Origin: Polyangiaceae bacterium | GTDB lineage: Bacteria > Myxococcota_A > Polyangia > Polyangiales > Polyangiaceae | Reading direction: 5' to 3' | Assembly: GCA_015075635.1 (NCBI GenBank) | Contig: JABTUA010000003.1 | Span: 1,364,001 to 1,428,000, forward strand | DNA: 64,000 nucleotides | Shown here: piece after piece, positions 18,299 to 27,255 of the stretch | How positions within the stretch are numbered: the first letter of the stretch is position 1 | Layout: each line of letters opens with the position of its first letter | Translations under genes and position numbers: made by a program | The notes under the pieces: generated by a model | The model's database searches: none | The model's input: the letters and a program-made list of their open reading frames with translations, nothing else | Told to the model about the DNA's origin: nothing

Positions 18299-18702
18299 TG
18301 GACAAGGACCAGAACGAGCTCGGCATCCTGGGGGTCCTCCACTTCGTGATGGCGGGTCTCGCGGCCCTCGCCGGCTCGATTCCGATCGTGCACCTGTTGA
18401 TCGGGCTGAAGATGGTCTCCGATCCCAGCTTCCTCTCGGGCGGCGCGGGCCCGCCGCCGCCCTTCAACCCCGGCTGGGTCTTCGTGGGCGTGGGGGCGTT
18501 CGCCATCCTGCTCGGCTGGTCCTGGGCCTTCGTGTTGGTCTTCGCCGGGCTCTCGCTGCGGAGCTACCGGCGCTACTGGTTCTGTTTCGTCGTCGCCTGC
18601 CTGACCTGCCTGAACGTCCCCCTCGGCACCGCGTTGGGGATCTTCACGATCCTGGTGCTGAACCGCCGCTCGGTGAAGGAGCTGTTCGGCGTGCCGGCGT
18701 GA
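18298..18702 (+). CDS. Four-helix integral membrane protein
   Basis: 134 residues starting at ATG 18298, overlapping the preceding TGA. Four hydrophobic segments are visible: about 9-36, 61-80, 85-97 and 100-118. The first loop, SGGAGPPPPFNPGW, is Pro/Gly-rich. Proteins of this build (LHFVMAGLAALAGSIPIVHL ... RRSVKELF) recur in myxobacteria without known function. No catalytic or transport motif is seen. Confidence 0.7.
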   Translation: MDKDQNELGILGVLHFVMAGLAALAGSIPIVHLLIGLKMVSDPSFLSGGAGPPPPFNPGWVFVGVGAFAILLGWSWAFVLVFAGLSLRSYRRYWFCFVVACLTCLNVPLGTALGIFTILVLNRRSVKELFGVPA

Positions 18703-18716
18703 GCTAGCATGGCTCG

Positions 18717-21164
18717 ATGCAGGGTCGGGCGCCCCTATTCGCGATCTCGCTCTCGCTCATCGGCTGCGGCAGCGACGCGGAAGCACCGCGCCAGAAGACG
18801 GCGTGTGACGACTTCGGCTTCAGCGATCGCGGCGAGGTGCGCAGCTTCGTCGTCGGCCACAGACAGACGCTCGCCGACGCCGAGAGCTACGCCTCGTTCG
18901 AGGCCTCGTACCGGCGGCACCTCGACGCCATCGAGCCCTGTCTCTCCGACAAGCGTCCCAACCTGATCGTCTTCCCGGAGAACGCCGCCCTGGGGGCGTT
19001 CGTGCTCGGTTCCCGCGCGAAGGCGGCGCGCGCGAAGCAGACCAGCCTCGAGGCCTTCGTCACGGTGCTGGACGCGTACTCCGACCAGTACGTCCACTAC
19101 AAGACCGAGCACCCGACCCTCACGCTGCGCCGTCATTTGCTCCTGGCCCTCACCGACGTCACCTGGCGCGCGTTCTCCGAGACGTTCGGGGGCATCGCCA
19201 GGGACCACGGCGTCTGGGTCATGGCCAACGCCGACGTGGCTCCGGCGAAGAGCACGACCGATCCGGCGCTGGTGAAGGCGCTCGGCGATCCGGAGGCAGC
19301 CGATCCGAGCGTGGCCTTCGTGCCCTCGGTGCCGAACGCCTACAACTCGGCCTACCTGTTCGACCCGAACGGCGAGGTCGCCGGCCGCGTGGACAAGGTG
19401 TTCCTGGTGGACTCCGAGGAGGCGGACCTCGAGCTGGTGAACGGCGCCTTCGCCGAGATGCCGGTGCTGGAGACGCCCTTCGGGCGCATCGGCGTCGCCA
19501 CCAGCCGCGACGCCTTCTACCCGCCGTTCATGCAGCGCCTCGAAGACCTCGAGGCGGATCTGGTGGTCCAACCCGAGGCCTTCAGCGGCTGGACGGTGGA
19601 GCAGGAGCCCGGCGACTGGCTGCCGGACGTGTTCCTGTCGAGCGGCTGGCTGCACACCCAGAAGCACGCTGGCTTCCGCCACAGCCTGAACCCGGTCTTC
19701 ACCGGGAACTTCTTCGATCTCCTGTTCGACGGTCAGGCGCACATCACCGAGCGCGCGCGTCCGAAGGCCGGGCTCGGCGCCTACGTCGGACAAGATCCGC
19801 TGCCGGGGTTCCTCCGAGTGGGGCCGTGGGTGGAGCCGGATCCAGGGCTCGCCGCCCCGGAGCGCTCACTCGCCGAGCGACGCGAGAAGCTCCGCGCCAC
19901 CGGCGTCGCTCTCCTGCCCGGCTCGGGCGCGCCGAACGAGAACGGCTACGTGGACAGCCTGATCGCGGCGGATCTCGAGCTCGTGGCGAAGCCCGTGAAG
20001 GTCGAGCGTGACCCGAGCCTCTCGGAGAGCCGCGCCGTCGCGCCCTTCGAGGCCGGCCAGCAGCGCGCGGCCGACGTCGGCGCGGACGGCAAGGGTGCGG
20101 CGGTGGTGGTCTGGCAGGACTCGCGGAGCGGCACGCCGCGTGTGTTCGCGGCGCGCAGCGGCGACGGCGGGCAGAGCTTCGGCGAGCCCTTCGAGCTCGA
20201 GGCCGGCGGCACCGAGCCCCAGCGACGCCCTCGGATCTGCAGCGATGGCACGCGGGTCGGCGTGGTGTGGCAAGAAGGCGCAGCGGGCAAGGAGCAAGTC
20301 CGCGCCGCCCTCGCGGCGAGCGCGGGCGCCGACTTCGAAAAGCCCGTCGCCGTCGCGCCGGGCGCCGGCGCAAAGTGGTGGCCCGACTGCGGCTTCGTCG
20401 GGTCCGGCGATCTGGTGGTGGTGTGGAGCGACTTCGAGAGCGGTGTGGCGAAGCTCCGCCTGGCGCGCCGCGCGGCGGGGCAGGGCGCGTTCGAGGCCGC
20501 CGTCCCCGTGGATCCGAGCAGCGACGCCGAGCCTCGCGTGGAGGGCTCGCAGGTCCAGGCATCCATCAGCCAGACCGGAGGTCACCTCGCCTGGCTCGAC
20601 TATCGCGAGCGCGCCTGGGACGTGTACGTCGCGCGCTTCGACGGGACGAGCTTCACGCCGTCGAAGCGCATCGATCCGCCGGGCGCTGCCCCCGAGACCG
20701 AGCGACTGAACGGCGAGCCGGAGATCGCGGCCGATGGTGCTCGCGTGCTCGTCACCTGGTCGGATCTGCGCGGCCGGCGCGGGCACTCGGACGTGTCGTT
20801 CGCCTGGAGCACCGACGGCGGCCAGAGCTTCGGCGCCAAGAAGGACGTGCCCGGCGGCGTCGCGTCGGAGCTCAGCAGGAGCTCGGGGGGAACCGCCATG
20901 CCGCGCTATCGTCCCGCCGTCGCGATCGGCGCCTCGGGCGCCGATCTGGTGTTCCAGGATCTCTCGCCGGACAAGAGCGCGATCTTCCGGAGCGCGCTCT
21001 CGACGACCGGCGAGGCCAGCCCGCCCGTGCGACTGGACGACACCGCGGCAGCTCCCATCAGTCTGACTCAACCCCGCGTGGCCCGCGCCGGCGCCGCGCT
21101 GCTCGTCGTGTGGTCCGACGAGCGCACCGGCGCGAGCCGCATCTACGCATCCCGGATGGAGTGA
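18717..21164 (+). CDS. Lipoprotein fusing a nitrilase-fold domain to a BNR/sialidase-like beta-propeller
   Basis: 815 residues. The lipobox is LIGC (Cys17). Residues about 40-410 follow the carbon-nitrogen hydrolase order: Glu88 in LIVFPENA, Lys227 in GRVDKVFLVDSEE, then GRIGVATSRDAFYPP. There the catalytic Cys position (normally IC-D-FP) holds Ser263. Residues about 435-815 form repeated blades with Asp-box-like segments (SGDGGQSFGEPF, STDGGQSFGAKK) and VVWQDSR, VVWSDE turns. It would sit on the cell surface. The domain may be a catalytically dead amide binder or may use Ser. An enoyl-CoA hydratase gene starts 3 bp downstream. Confidence 0.75.
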   Translation: MQGRAPLFAISLSLIGCGSDAEAPRQKTACDDFGFSDRGEVRSFVVGHRQTLADAESYASFEASYRRHLDAIEPCLSDKRPNLIVFPENAALGAFVLGSRAKAARAKQTSLEAFVTVLDAYSDQYVHYKTEHPTLTLRRHLLLALTDVTWRAFSETFGGIARDHGVWVMANADVAPAKSTTDPALVKALGDPEAADPSVAFVPSVPNAYNSAYLFDPNGEVAGRVDKVFLVDSEEADLELVNGAFAEMPVLETPFGRIGVATSRDAFYPPFMQRLEDLEADLVVQPEAFSGWTVEQEPGDWLPDVFLSSGWLHTQKHAGFRHSLNPVFTGNFFDLLFDGQAHITERARPKAGLGAYVGQDPLPGFLRVGPWVEPDPGLAAPERSLAERREKLRATGVALLPGSGAPNENGYVDSLIAADLELVAKPVKVERDPSLSESRAVAPFEAGQQRAADVGADGKGAAVVVWQDSRSGTPRVFAARSGDGGQSFGEPFELEAGGTEPQRRPRICSDGTRVGVVWQEGAAGKEQVRAALAASAGADFEKPVAVAPGAGAKWWPDCGFVGSGDLVVVWSDFESGVAKLRLARRAAGQGAFEAAVPVDPSSDAEPRVEGSQVQASISQTGGHLAWLDYRERAWDVYVARFDGTSFTPSKRIDPPGAAPETERLNGEPEIAADGARVLVTWSDLRGRRGHSDVSFAWSTDGGQSFGAKKDVPGGVASELSRSSGGTAMPRYRPAVAIGASGADLVFQDLSPDKSAIFRSALSTTGEASPPVRLDDTAAAPISLTQPRVARAGAALLVVWSDERTGASRIYASRME

Positions 21165-21167
21165 GCC

Positions 21168-21983
21168 ATGTCGATCCTGCGCACCTCAGTCGAAGACCGC
21201 GTCGCGACCCTCACCCTGAACCGTCCTGACCGGCTCAACGCCTACACGGTGGAGATGGGCATCGAGCTGTTCAGCGCGCTGCATCGCCTGGATCAGGACG
21301 ACGCCGTGCGCGCCATCGTCGTCACCGGCGAGGGGCGCGCGTTCTGCGCTGGCGCCGATCTGGAGTCCGGCGGCGCGACCTTCGCGCGCGAGCGTGCCTG
21401 GCAGGCGGCGCGCGAGCTCGAGGAGAAGACGCGGCCCTGGGTGCTCAGGACCCCGGTGATCGCGGCCATCAACGGCCCGGCCGTCGGCATCGGCGCCACG
21501 CTGCCGCTCCAATGGGACATCCGCATCGCCTCCGAGCGCGCGAAGATCGGCTTCGTGTTCGTGCGCCGGGGGATCTGTCCGGAGGCCGGGAGCACCTGGA
21601 TCTTGCCGCGACTGGTCGGCGCCGCGCGGGCCGCGGAGCTGCTCCTGACCGGCCGCATCCTGAGCGCGGACGAGGCGCTCGGCTTCGGCATCGTGAGCCG
21701 GGTCGTGCCCCACGAGCAGCTGATGGAAGTCGCGCTCGGCATCGCGCGGGACATCGCCGAGAACACGGCGCCGGTCTCGGTGGCGGTCACCAAGCGGCTG
21801 CTCTGGCACCAGCTCGGCGAGACCGATCCGGCCGCGGGCAAGGACTACGAAGACCTCTGCTTCGACTGGATCGGCAAGCAGCCCGACGCCGCCGAGGGCG
21901 TGCTCTCGTTCCTGGAGAAGCGCAAACCCGACTGGAAGATGCCGAAGAACGCCGAGCTGCCGGCGGAGCTCCGCCGGCGCTGA
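21168..21983 (+). CDS. Enoyl-CoA hydratase/isomerase (crotonase family)
   Basis: 271 residues. Crotonase features: the oxyanion region GAFCAGADLES equivalent (GRAFCAGADL, about 58-67), AAINGPAVGIGATLPLQWDIRIAS, and FVRRGICPEAGSTWILPRLVG with the catalytic Glu in CPEAG. It hydrates or isomerises trans-2-enoyl-CoA in beta-oxidation or a related acyl-CoA route. The start is 3 bp after the nitrilase-like gene, so they are probably cotranscribed. It converges with the FHA gene. Confidence 0.92.
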   Translation: MSILRTSVEDRVATLTLNRPDRLNAYTVEMGIELFSALHRLDQDDAVRAIVVTGEGRAFCAGADLESGGATFARERAWQAARELEEKTRPWVLRTPVIAAINGPAVGIGATLPLQWDIRIASERAKIGFVFVRRGICPEAGSTWILPRLVGAARAAELLLTGRILSADEALGFGIVSRVVPHEQLMEVALGIARDIAENTAPVSVAVTKRLLWHQLGETDPAAGKDYEDLCFDWIGKQPDAAEGVLSFLEKRKPDWKMPKNAELPAELRRR

Positions 21984-21988
21984 GCGCC

Positions 21989-22354
21989 TCACCCGCGCGA
22001 TACCGGCGGCGCAGGCGGCAGGCCGTCGGTCTCGAAGCGGAGCCGCGCGTCACCGAAGCCGAGCAGGTCGCCGTCCTCGAGCGCACGATCGCGGAGGGGG
22101 TCCATGCGCTCGCCGTTGACGGTCACGGTGTTGATGCTGCCGCCGTCGTTCACCCACCAGCGGCCGTCCTTGAAGTCGATGCCGCCGTGGTGCTTGCTGA
22201 CGCCCGGCCTGGACAGGCACACGTCCGCGCGCCGGGTGCGGTTGATGCGGTAGCGCCAGGTCGGAGCGCCGTACAGCTCCCCGGCGTCGTTCTCCGGCGT
22301 CGCGGCGAGCGCCCAGATCTGCCCCGTGTCCAGGTCGATCACCCGCGCGGCCAT
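21989..22354 (-). CDS. FHA-domain protein
   Basis: 121 residues that are essentially one forkhead-associated domain. The phosphothreonine-binding pattern is present as SRPGVSKHHGGIDF (Ser53, His56), WWVNDGGSINTVTVNGERM with the NG turn, and LEDGDLLGFGDARLRF. FHA domains bind phosphothreonine peptides made by Ser/Thr kinases such as the one at 8.8 kb. There is no output domain, so it would act as an adaptor. A 144-bp region separates it from the divergent VOC gene. Confidence 0.85.
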   Translation of the reverse strand: MAARVIDLDTGQIWALAATPENDAGELYGAPTWRYRINRTRRADVCLSRPGVSKHHGGIDFKDGRWWVNDGGSINTVTVNGERMDPLRDRALEDGDLLGFGDARLRFETDGLPPAPPVSRG

Positions 22355-22498
22355 GACTCTGACGAGGATAGCATCGCGACGAAAGCGCGCCGGCGGCGGG
22401 AGGAGTCGCGTGGACGCACTTCGACGGAGACCGGAAGGCGAGGTTCGACGATACTCTCGCGACTCCCGCCCACCGGGGTCCCGAGCAAGGAGAATTCA

Positions 22499-22978
22499 AT
22501 GGGTACGTTCGTTCATCACGAGCTCAACACCAGCGATCCGACGGCAGCGAAGAAGTTCTACAACGGGCTCTTCGGATGGACCTTCCAGGACATGAAGATG
22601 CCGGACGGCAGCGTCTACAGCATGTTCACCACCGGAGATAACGAGGGCGGCGGCATCCAGAAGCACCCGATGCCGGGCGCCCCGAACGCCTGGCTCCAGT
22701 ACGTGGGGGTCGCGTCCGTCGAGCAGGCGATGGCCAAGGCAGCGAAGCTGGGCGCGAAGGTCATCGTCGACTTCATGCCGGTGCCTGGTCACGGCGCGTT
22801 CGGGGTCTTCGCGGATCCCACCGGCGCGACGTGCGCGGTCTGGGAGCCGTCGGCACGGCCCGCCACGAAGAAGGCGGTCAAGAAGAAGGTGGCAAAGAAG
22901 ACCGCAAAGAAGCCGGCGGCAAGGAAGACCGCGAAGAAGCGTCCGGCGAAGAGGGCCGTGAAGAAGAAGACGCGCTAG
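22499..22978 (+). CDS. VOC-family protein with a histone-H1-like lysine-rich tail
   Basis: 159 residues. The first 120 form a VOC module: VHHELNTSDPTAAKKFYNGLFGW, MPDGSVYSMFTTGDNEGGG, GHGAFGVFADPTGATCAVWEP. From about residue 122 to the end the protein is almost only Lys, Ala, Arg, Pro and Thr (KKAVKKKVAKKTAKK and similar), like the C-terminal tail of histone H1 or bacterial H1-like proteins. A strong Shine-Dalgarno, AAGGAG, stands 7 bases before the ATG. The tail should bind DNA, RNA or another polyanion, so the enzyme-like module may be nucleoid-associated. Function unknown. Confidence 0.8.
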   Translation: MGTFVHHELNTSDPTAAKKFYNGLFGWTFQDMKMPDGSVYSMFTTGDNEGGGIQKHPMPGAPNAWLQYVGVASVEQAMAKAAKLGAKVIVDFMPVPGHGAFGVFADPTGATCAVWEPSARPATKKAVKKKVAKKTAKKPAARKTAKKRPAKRAVKKKTR

Positions 22979-23241
22979 CGGAGGCGGCGGCGAGGGCGGC
23001 GGTCCCAGAGCACGATCGCCGTCGAGGTCTTCACACACGTCCGACGAGCGACGCGGGCAAGAGCCCATCGTCGCGGGCGGCGGTCCGCTGAGGGTGATTC
23101 GGGTGCAGGGCGACGAACTCTGGGATGTCTCGGGTGCGCGCCGGTAGCTTGGGGGCGCTGCCGCGACGGTAGCCAGAGAAGCGAAAGCCGAGGGCGTACG
23201 AGCGCGCCCGCGCCGAGCGCTGTTTCCGGGGAAGAACCTGC

Positions 23242-24195
23242 TCACTTCGAACCGAATTCGAAGTCCTTCGTCGCCTTCTTCGGCGCGGCCTTCTGGGGCG
23301 CGGGCTCGAGGCTCGAGCCCTTCTCCGGCGCCATCTTCTTCACGTCGGGCGGTGCGGGCTTCGGTAGTGGCGGCGTCGTGGCGGAAGGCTGCGGCGCCGG
23401 GACCGGCGCCGGATCAGGGCTGGGCGCGGGCGCGAGACCGCGAGCGGCCGCGGCGCGCGCCTCTTGGATGGCCGACGCCTCGTCGCCGACGGGATCGATG
23501 GCCTTCGCGCGATCGAGACCCTCGAGGCACGGGGTGAAGTCGCCGGCCTGGCAGCGCTCCAGGGCGACGCGGCGGAGCTCGCGGGCCTGCTCGTCCGGCG
23601 CGACCTCCCGCGCGATCTCCTGGGGCGCCGGCTGCACCCGGCTCTTGAGCCACGCCCAGAGCAGCACGCCGAGCACGAGCAGCGTCGCGGCAGCCGCGAG
23701 CTGCTGCGCCCAGCGCGACCGGAAGTACTTGCGCATGCGCGACACCCGCTGCCGCACGCGCGGCGCGGGGAGCTGGGCCTCCTCCGCGATGTGCTCGAGC
23801 TTCTCGCCGTCGCCTTCGCGCAGCATCCACTCCAGCGTGCTCTTGGCGCCCTCGGCTTCGGGCAGCTCCCCTTCCGCCCAGCGCAACAGCTCGCGCGCGC
23901 TGAGCGGCGCGCTCTCCGCTGAGGCCTCGTCCGCGACGCCTTCCTTCGGCAGCTCGCGTCCACCGCGACGGTGCACGTCCACGATCTTGTTCTTGGCGAT
24001 ACCGAACACCCAGCGGCGGAGCTCCTCGGCTTCGCTCGGAGCCTCCCGGGCCGCGAACGCGTCGGCCAGCGTCGCTTGCACCACGTCTTCCACGTCGGGC
24101 TCGGGCACCCGCCCGCGGACGAAGCGAACCAGGCCGGAGCGGAGCTCCGGGGCCGCGAGCAGGGTTCCGCGGTCGGTGAGCGAGGGCATGGCCAT
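23242..24195 (-). CDS. Membrane-tethered sigma-70-like (ECF-type) factor
   Basis: 317 residues. Residues about 15-78 read as sigma region 2 (VRGRVPEPDVEDVVQATLADAFAAR, RRWVFGIAKNKIVDVHRR). Residues about 118-160 look like region 4 (EKLEHIAEEAQLPAPRVRQRVSRMRKYF). A single strong membrane helix follows (164-184), then a TPR-like stretch (ALERCQAGDFTPCLEGLDRAKAID) and a Pro/Lys-rich tail. A sigma factor normally lacks a membrane anchor, so activity may depend on membrane release or it may be a bound regulator. The start may be Met3. The preceding 263 bp (22979-23241) hold nothing recognised. Confidence 0.75.
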   Translation of the reverse strand: MAMPSLTDRGTLLAAPELRSGLVRFVRGRVPEPDVEDVVQATLADAFAAREAPSEAEELRRWVFGIAKNKIVDVHRRGGRELPKEGVADEASAESAPLSARELLRWAEGELPEAEGAKSTLEWMLREGDGEKLEHIAEEAQLPAPRVRQRVSRMRKYFRSRWAQQLAAAATLLVLGVLLWAWLKSRVQPAPQEIAREVAPDEQARELRRVALERCQAGDFTPCLEGLDRAKAIDPVGDEASAIQEARAAAARGLAPAPSPDPAPVPAPQPSATTPPLPKPAPPDVKKMAPEKGSSLEPAPQKAAPKKATKDFEFGSK

Positions 24196-24289
24196 GTCGA
24201 TGATCCTGGGCCGTCATCGGCGCCGGAAGCATTTCTGTGACCCCGCACCCCAGGACTCACCGTAAGCTCCGGAGCTCGCAAGGAATTTC

Positions 24290-25546
24290 ATGGGCGACGA
24301 GTGGCGCGTGGAGCAGCTGGTGCCCGGCGGCGACGGCATGGCGCGGCTCGCGGACGGGCGCGTGGGGTTCGCAACGGGCGCGTTCCCGGGTGACCGCATC
24401 TGCGTTGGGCGTCACACAGAGCACGCGAGCTGGGTGCGGGCCGAGGAGTGGACGTTGCTCGAGCCTTCGGCGGATCGAGTCTCGCCGCCGTGTCCGGTCG
24501 CGGACGCCTGCGGGGGCTGCGAGTGGATGCCGCTCGGGCGGCCCGCGCAGGTGATCGCCAAGTCGTCGCTGGTCCGCCAAGCGCTCCGGCGCACCGGCGG
24601 CCTCCACGACTTGCCCGAAGAGCTACCGGTGCGGACCGCTGGTCCGGATCTCGGTTATCGCAACCGCCTGCGCCTGCACGTCCAGCGCGGCAAGGTCGGC
24701 TTGTTCGCGCGCCGCTCGCACGACCTCGTGGAGATCCCGGGCTGCGTGGTCAGCGATCCGGCCATCGACGTTGCGCTCGGGAGGCTCCGTGAGCTCGCCG
24801 CCCGCACGCCGGGCGCGCTCGCGCGTTGGAGCGAGCTGGAGCTCCGCGTCGCGCCGCTCGGCGCTCCGGTGTCGGTCTGGCTCCTGCCGAGGGAGGAGCG
24901 CGCGCCGAGCGCGGCGGAGCGCGAGCTCCTCGAGGCCTTCGGCCGCGAGTGGCTCGTGGTCGAAGCCGGTGGCTCCGCCGCCGATCAGCGCTGGCCCTTG
25001 CCGGGCGGGGTGGAGCTCCACGCCCCACCCGGCGGCTTCGTGCAGGTCAACTGGGCGGTCAACCTCGAGCTCGTGTCGGCCCTGGTGGAGGGTGCGCGAG
25101 AGCGCGGGATAGCGAGCTTCGTCGAGCTCTACGCGGGCGCCGGCAATTTCACGCTGCCGCTGCTCCGCGCCGGCCTCACGGGCGTCGCGATCGAGCACGC
25201 CGGCGCGAGCATTCGAGCTGCGCGGCGGGCGGCCCGCGCGCAGGGCATGAGCGACGACGCCTTCGTCGCGGGTGATGCCCCGCGGGAGCTCGAGCGCCGA
25301 GCGAAGCAGAAGCCCGACCTGGTGCTGCTCGACCCGCCGCGCACCGGCGCCCGAGAAGCCGTGAAGCCGCTGCTCGCGCTCGGGCCGCGGTTCATCGCCT
25401 TCTGCGCCTGCGATCCGGTGACCTTGGCCCGAGACGTGAAGATGCTCGCGGCCGCCTACGCCCTCGACTCCGTCACGGCGTTCGACATGTTTCCGCACAC
25501 TCACCACGTCGAGACCCTGCTCTGGCTGCGGAGGCGGGGCGCCTAG
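24290..25546 (+). CDS. Class I SAM-dependent RNA m5U methyltransferase (TrmA/RlmD-like)
   Basis: 418 residues. A TRAM-like N-terminal part is followed by the Cys set for a 4Fe-4S cluster: Cys68, Cys74, Cys77 and Cys152 in GCVVSDP. The methyltransferase core has ELYAGAGNFTLPL for SAM, LLDPPRTGAR, and the catalytic Cys region FCACDPVTLARD; the ending, FDMFPHTHHVETL, is characteristic of the family. It methylates uridine in rRNA or tRNA; which site cannot be assigned. The start is preceded by AAGGAA. It diverges from the sigma-like gene. Confidence 0.92.
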   Translation: MGDEWRVEQLVPGGDGMARLADGRVGFATGAFPGDRICVGRHTEHASWVRAEEWTLLEPSADRVSPPCPVADACGGCEWMPLGRPAQVIAKSSLVRQALRRTGGLHDLPEELPVRTAGPDLGYRNRLRLHVQRGKVGLFARRSHDLVEIPGCVVSDPAIDVALGRLRELAARTPGALARWSELELRVAPLGAPVSVWLLPREERAPSAAERELLEAFGREWLVVEAGGSAADQRWPLPGGVELHAPPGGFVQVNWAVNLELVSALVEGARERGIASFVELYAGAGNFTLPLLRAGLTGVAIEHAGASIRAARRAARAQGMSDDAFVAGDAPRELERRAKQKPDLVLLDPPRTGAREAVKPLLALGPRFIAFCACDPVTLARDVKMLAAAYALDSVTAFDMFPHTHHVETLLWLRRRGA

Positions 25547-25587
25547 GCTCGACTCGGGCCCACCGACTCGGGCAAGATGCGCGCCCC

Positions 25588-27255
25588 ATGTCGAAATGGC
25601 GCACGCACCCGGACCACGACACCAAGGGCTGGCCGCCTGGCGTCCCGTACATCATCGGCAACGAAGGCTGCGAGCGCTTCAGCTTCTACGGGATGCGCTC
25701 GATCCTGACTTTGTACATGGCGGACGTTCTGTACAAAACCCATCCGCTGTTCGAGTCGGCGCCGAAGGACTTCGCGAAGGAGCACTACCACCTGTTCGTG
25801 GCAGCCGTTTACGCCTTCCCCATGATCGGCGCGATCCTGGCGGATCGGCTGATCGGCAAGTACCGCACGATCTTCTGGCTCTCGCTGGTGTACACCGCCG
25901 GGCACGGGGTGCTCGCCGTCGGCGAGGGCTCGGTCTGGGGCCTGTGGCTGGGGCTCGGGCTCATCGCCGTCGGTTCCGGCGGCATCAAGCCGTGCGTCTC
26001 CGCCAACGTCGGCGACCAGTTCGGCCGCTCGAACTGGCACCGCGTGCGCACCATCTACCAAGCGTTCTACTTCATCATCAACTTCGGCAGCTTCTTCGCC
26101 ACGCTGATGATTCCGTGGATCTGGAAGCGCTGGGGCATCAGCCTGGCGTTCGGCATCCCGGGCATCCTGATGGGCATCGCCACCTTCGTGTTCTGGCTCG
26201 GCCGCGCGAAGTTCGTGCACGTGCCGGCCAAGCCCGGCGGCACGCTCGGTCTGCTCGATGCGCTGAGCTCCACGGCGCTGTTCATGGCCGTGGGGCACTT
26301 CTTCTTCACGGCCGCGCAGCCGCTCTGGGTACAGATCGCGTCCAGCGTCGGCGCGCTCGCGGTGGGCCTGGTACTGTTCGAGATCCGGCAGAAGAAGGCG
26401 CCGGACGACGGCTTTCTGGCGGTGCTCTGGTTCGCCGCCAAGCGCTACTTCGGCCGGGCTGGCAAGAGCGCCGAGGAAGCCCCCGCGGTGGAGGCCGACG
26501 CCGCTGACGCGGCGCTCAGCGAGGAGATCCGCGAGCGCCGGAGGAAGCTCTCCGCGAGCCGGTTCTTCGGTCCCGCCGTCAAGCACTTCGGCGTGGGGAC
26601 CGTGGAAGGACCGGTGGCCGTGCTCGGCATCATGACCGTGTTCTTCCTGGTCAGCATCTTCTGGGCGCTGTTCGATCAACACGGGTCTTCCTGGGTGATC
26701 CAGGCCAAGGCGATGGAGCGCGTGGTGCCGCTGTTCGGCTCCGAGCCCATCGACCCGCAGCAGGTGGCCGCGCTGAACCCGCTGATGGTGATGATGCTCA
26801 TCCCCTTCGTGAACTACGCGCTCTACCCCGGGGTGGAGAAGCTGGGGTTCAAGGCGACGCCGCTCCGGCGCATGACCGCCGGCATGCTGGTGGCCGCCGC
26901 CTCGTTCGTCGCGGTGGCCATGATCCAGCAGCGCATCGACGTCGAGGGAGTCGGCAAGGTCCCCATCGAGTGGCAGCTCGTCCCCTATCTGATCATCACG
27001 CTGGCGGAGGTGCTCGTCTCGGTCACCGGTCTCGAGTTCGCCTACACCCAGGCGCCCAAGCGCATGAAGAGCACCATCATGGGCTTCTGGCTCTTGACGG
27101 TGACTGCCGGCAACGTGCTGGTCTCCATCATCGCCAAGATCAAGCTGCCGGAGGCGCAGTTCTTCTGGGTGTTCGCCGGGCTGATGGCCGGCGCAGGCCT
27201 GCTCTTCGGCCTGCGTGCCTACTTCTACAAGCAGCAGGACTTCATCCAGGACTGA
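25588..27255 (+). CDS. POT-family proton-dependent oligopeptide transporter
   Basis: 555 residues, 12-14 hydrophobic segments. POT signatures: GCERFSFYGMRSIL near the start with the E-x-x-E-R-F-x-Y-Y-like motif, GAILADRLIGKYRTIFWLS, GSGGIKPCVSANVGDQF and the FYFIINFGSFF helix. It should import di- and tripeptides with protons. The central loop (about 275-325) is long and charged. A second POT protein is encoded at 43.7 kb, showing a peptide-using lifestyle. Its 3' end overlaps the convergent regulator gene by 14 bp. Confidence 0.93.
   Translation: MSKWRTHPDHDTKGWPPGVPYIIGNEGCERFSFYGMRSILTLYMADVLYKTHPLFESAPKDFAKEHYHLFVAAVYAFPMIGAILADRLIGKYRTIFWLSLVYTAGHGVLAVGEGSVWGLWLGLGLIAVGSGGIKPCVSANVGDQFGRSNWHRVRTIYQAFYFIINFGSFFATLMIPWIWKRWGISLAFGIPGILMGIATFVFWLGRAKFVHVPAKPGGTLGLLDALSSTALFMAVGHFFFTAAQPLWVQIASSVGALAVGLVLFEIRQKKAPDDGFLAVLWFAAKRYFGRAGKSAEEAPAVEADAADAALSEEIRERRRKLSASRFFGPAVKHFGVGTVEGPVAVLGIMTVFFLVSIFWALFDQHGSSWVIQAKAMERVVPLFGSEPIDPQQVAALNPLMVMMLIPFVNYALYPGVEKLGFKATPLRRMTAGMLVAAASFVAVAMIQQRIDVEGVGKVPIEWQLVPYLIITLAEVLVSVTGLEFAYTQAPKRMKSTIMGFWLLTVTAGNVLVSIIAKIKLPEAQFFWVFAGLMAGAGLLFGLRAYFYKQQDFIQD

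Noticed and set aside
22399..22470. Inverted GGGAGGAGTCGCG / CGCGACTCCC in the FHA-VOC divergent region
   Set aside because: The arms are about 50 bp apart and imperfect, and no matching regulator or T-run is present.
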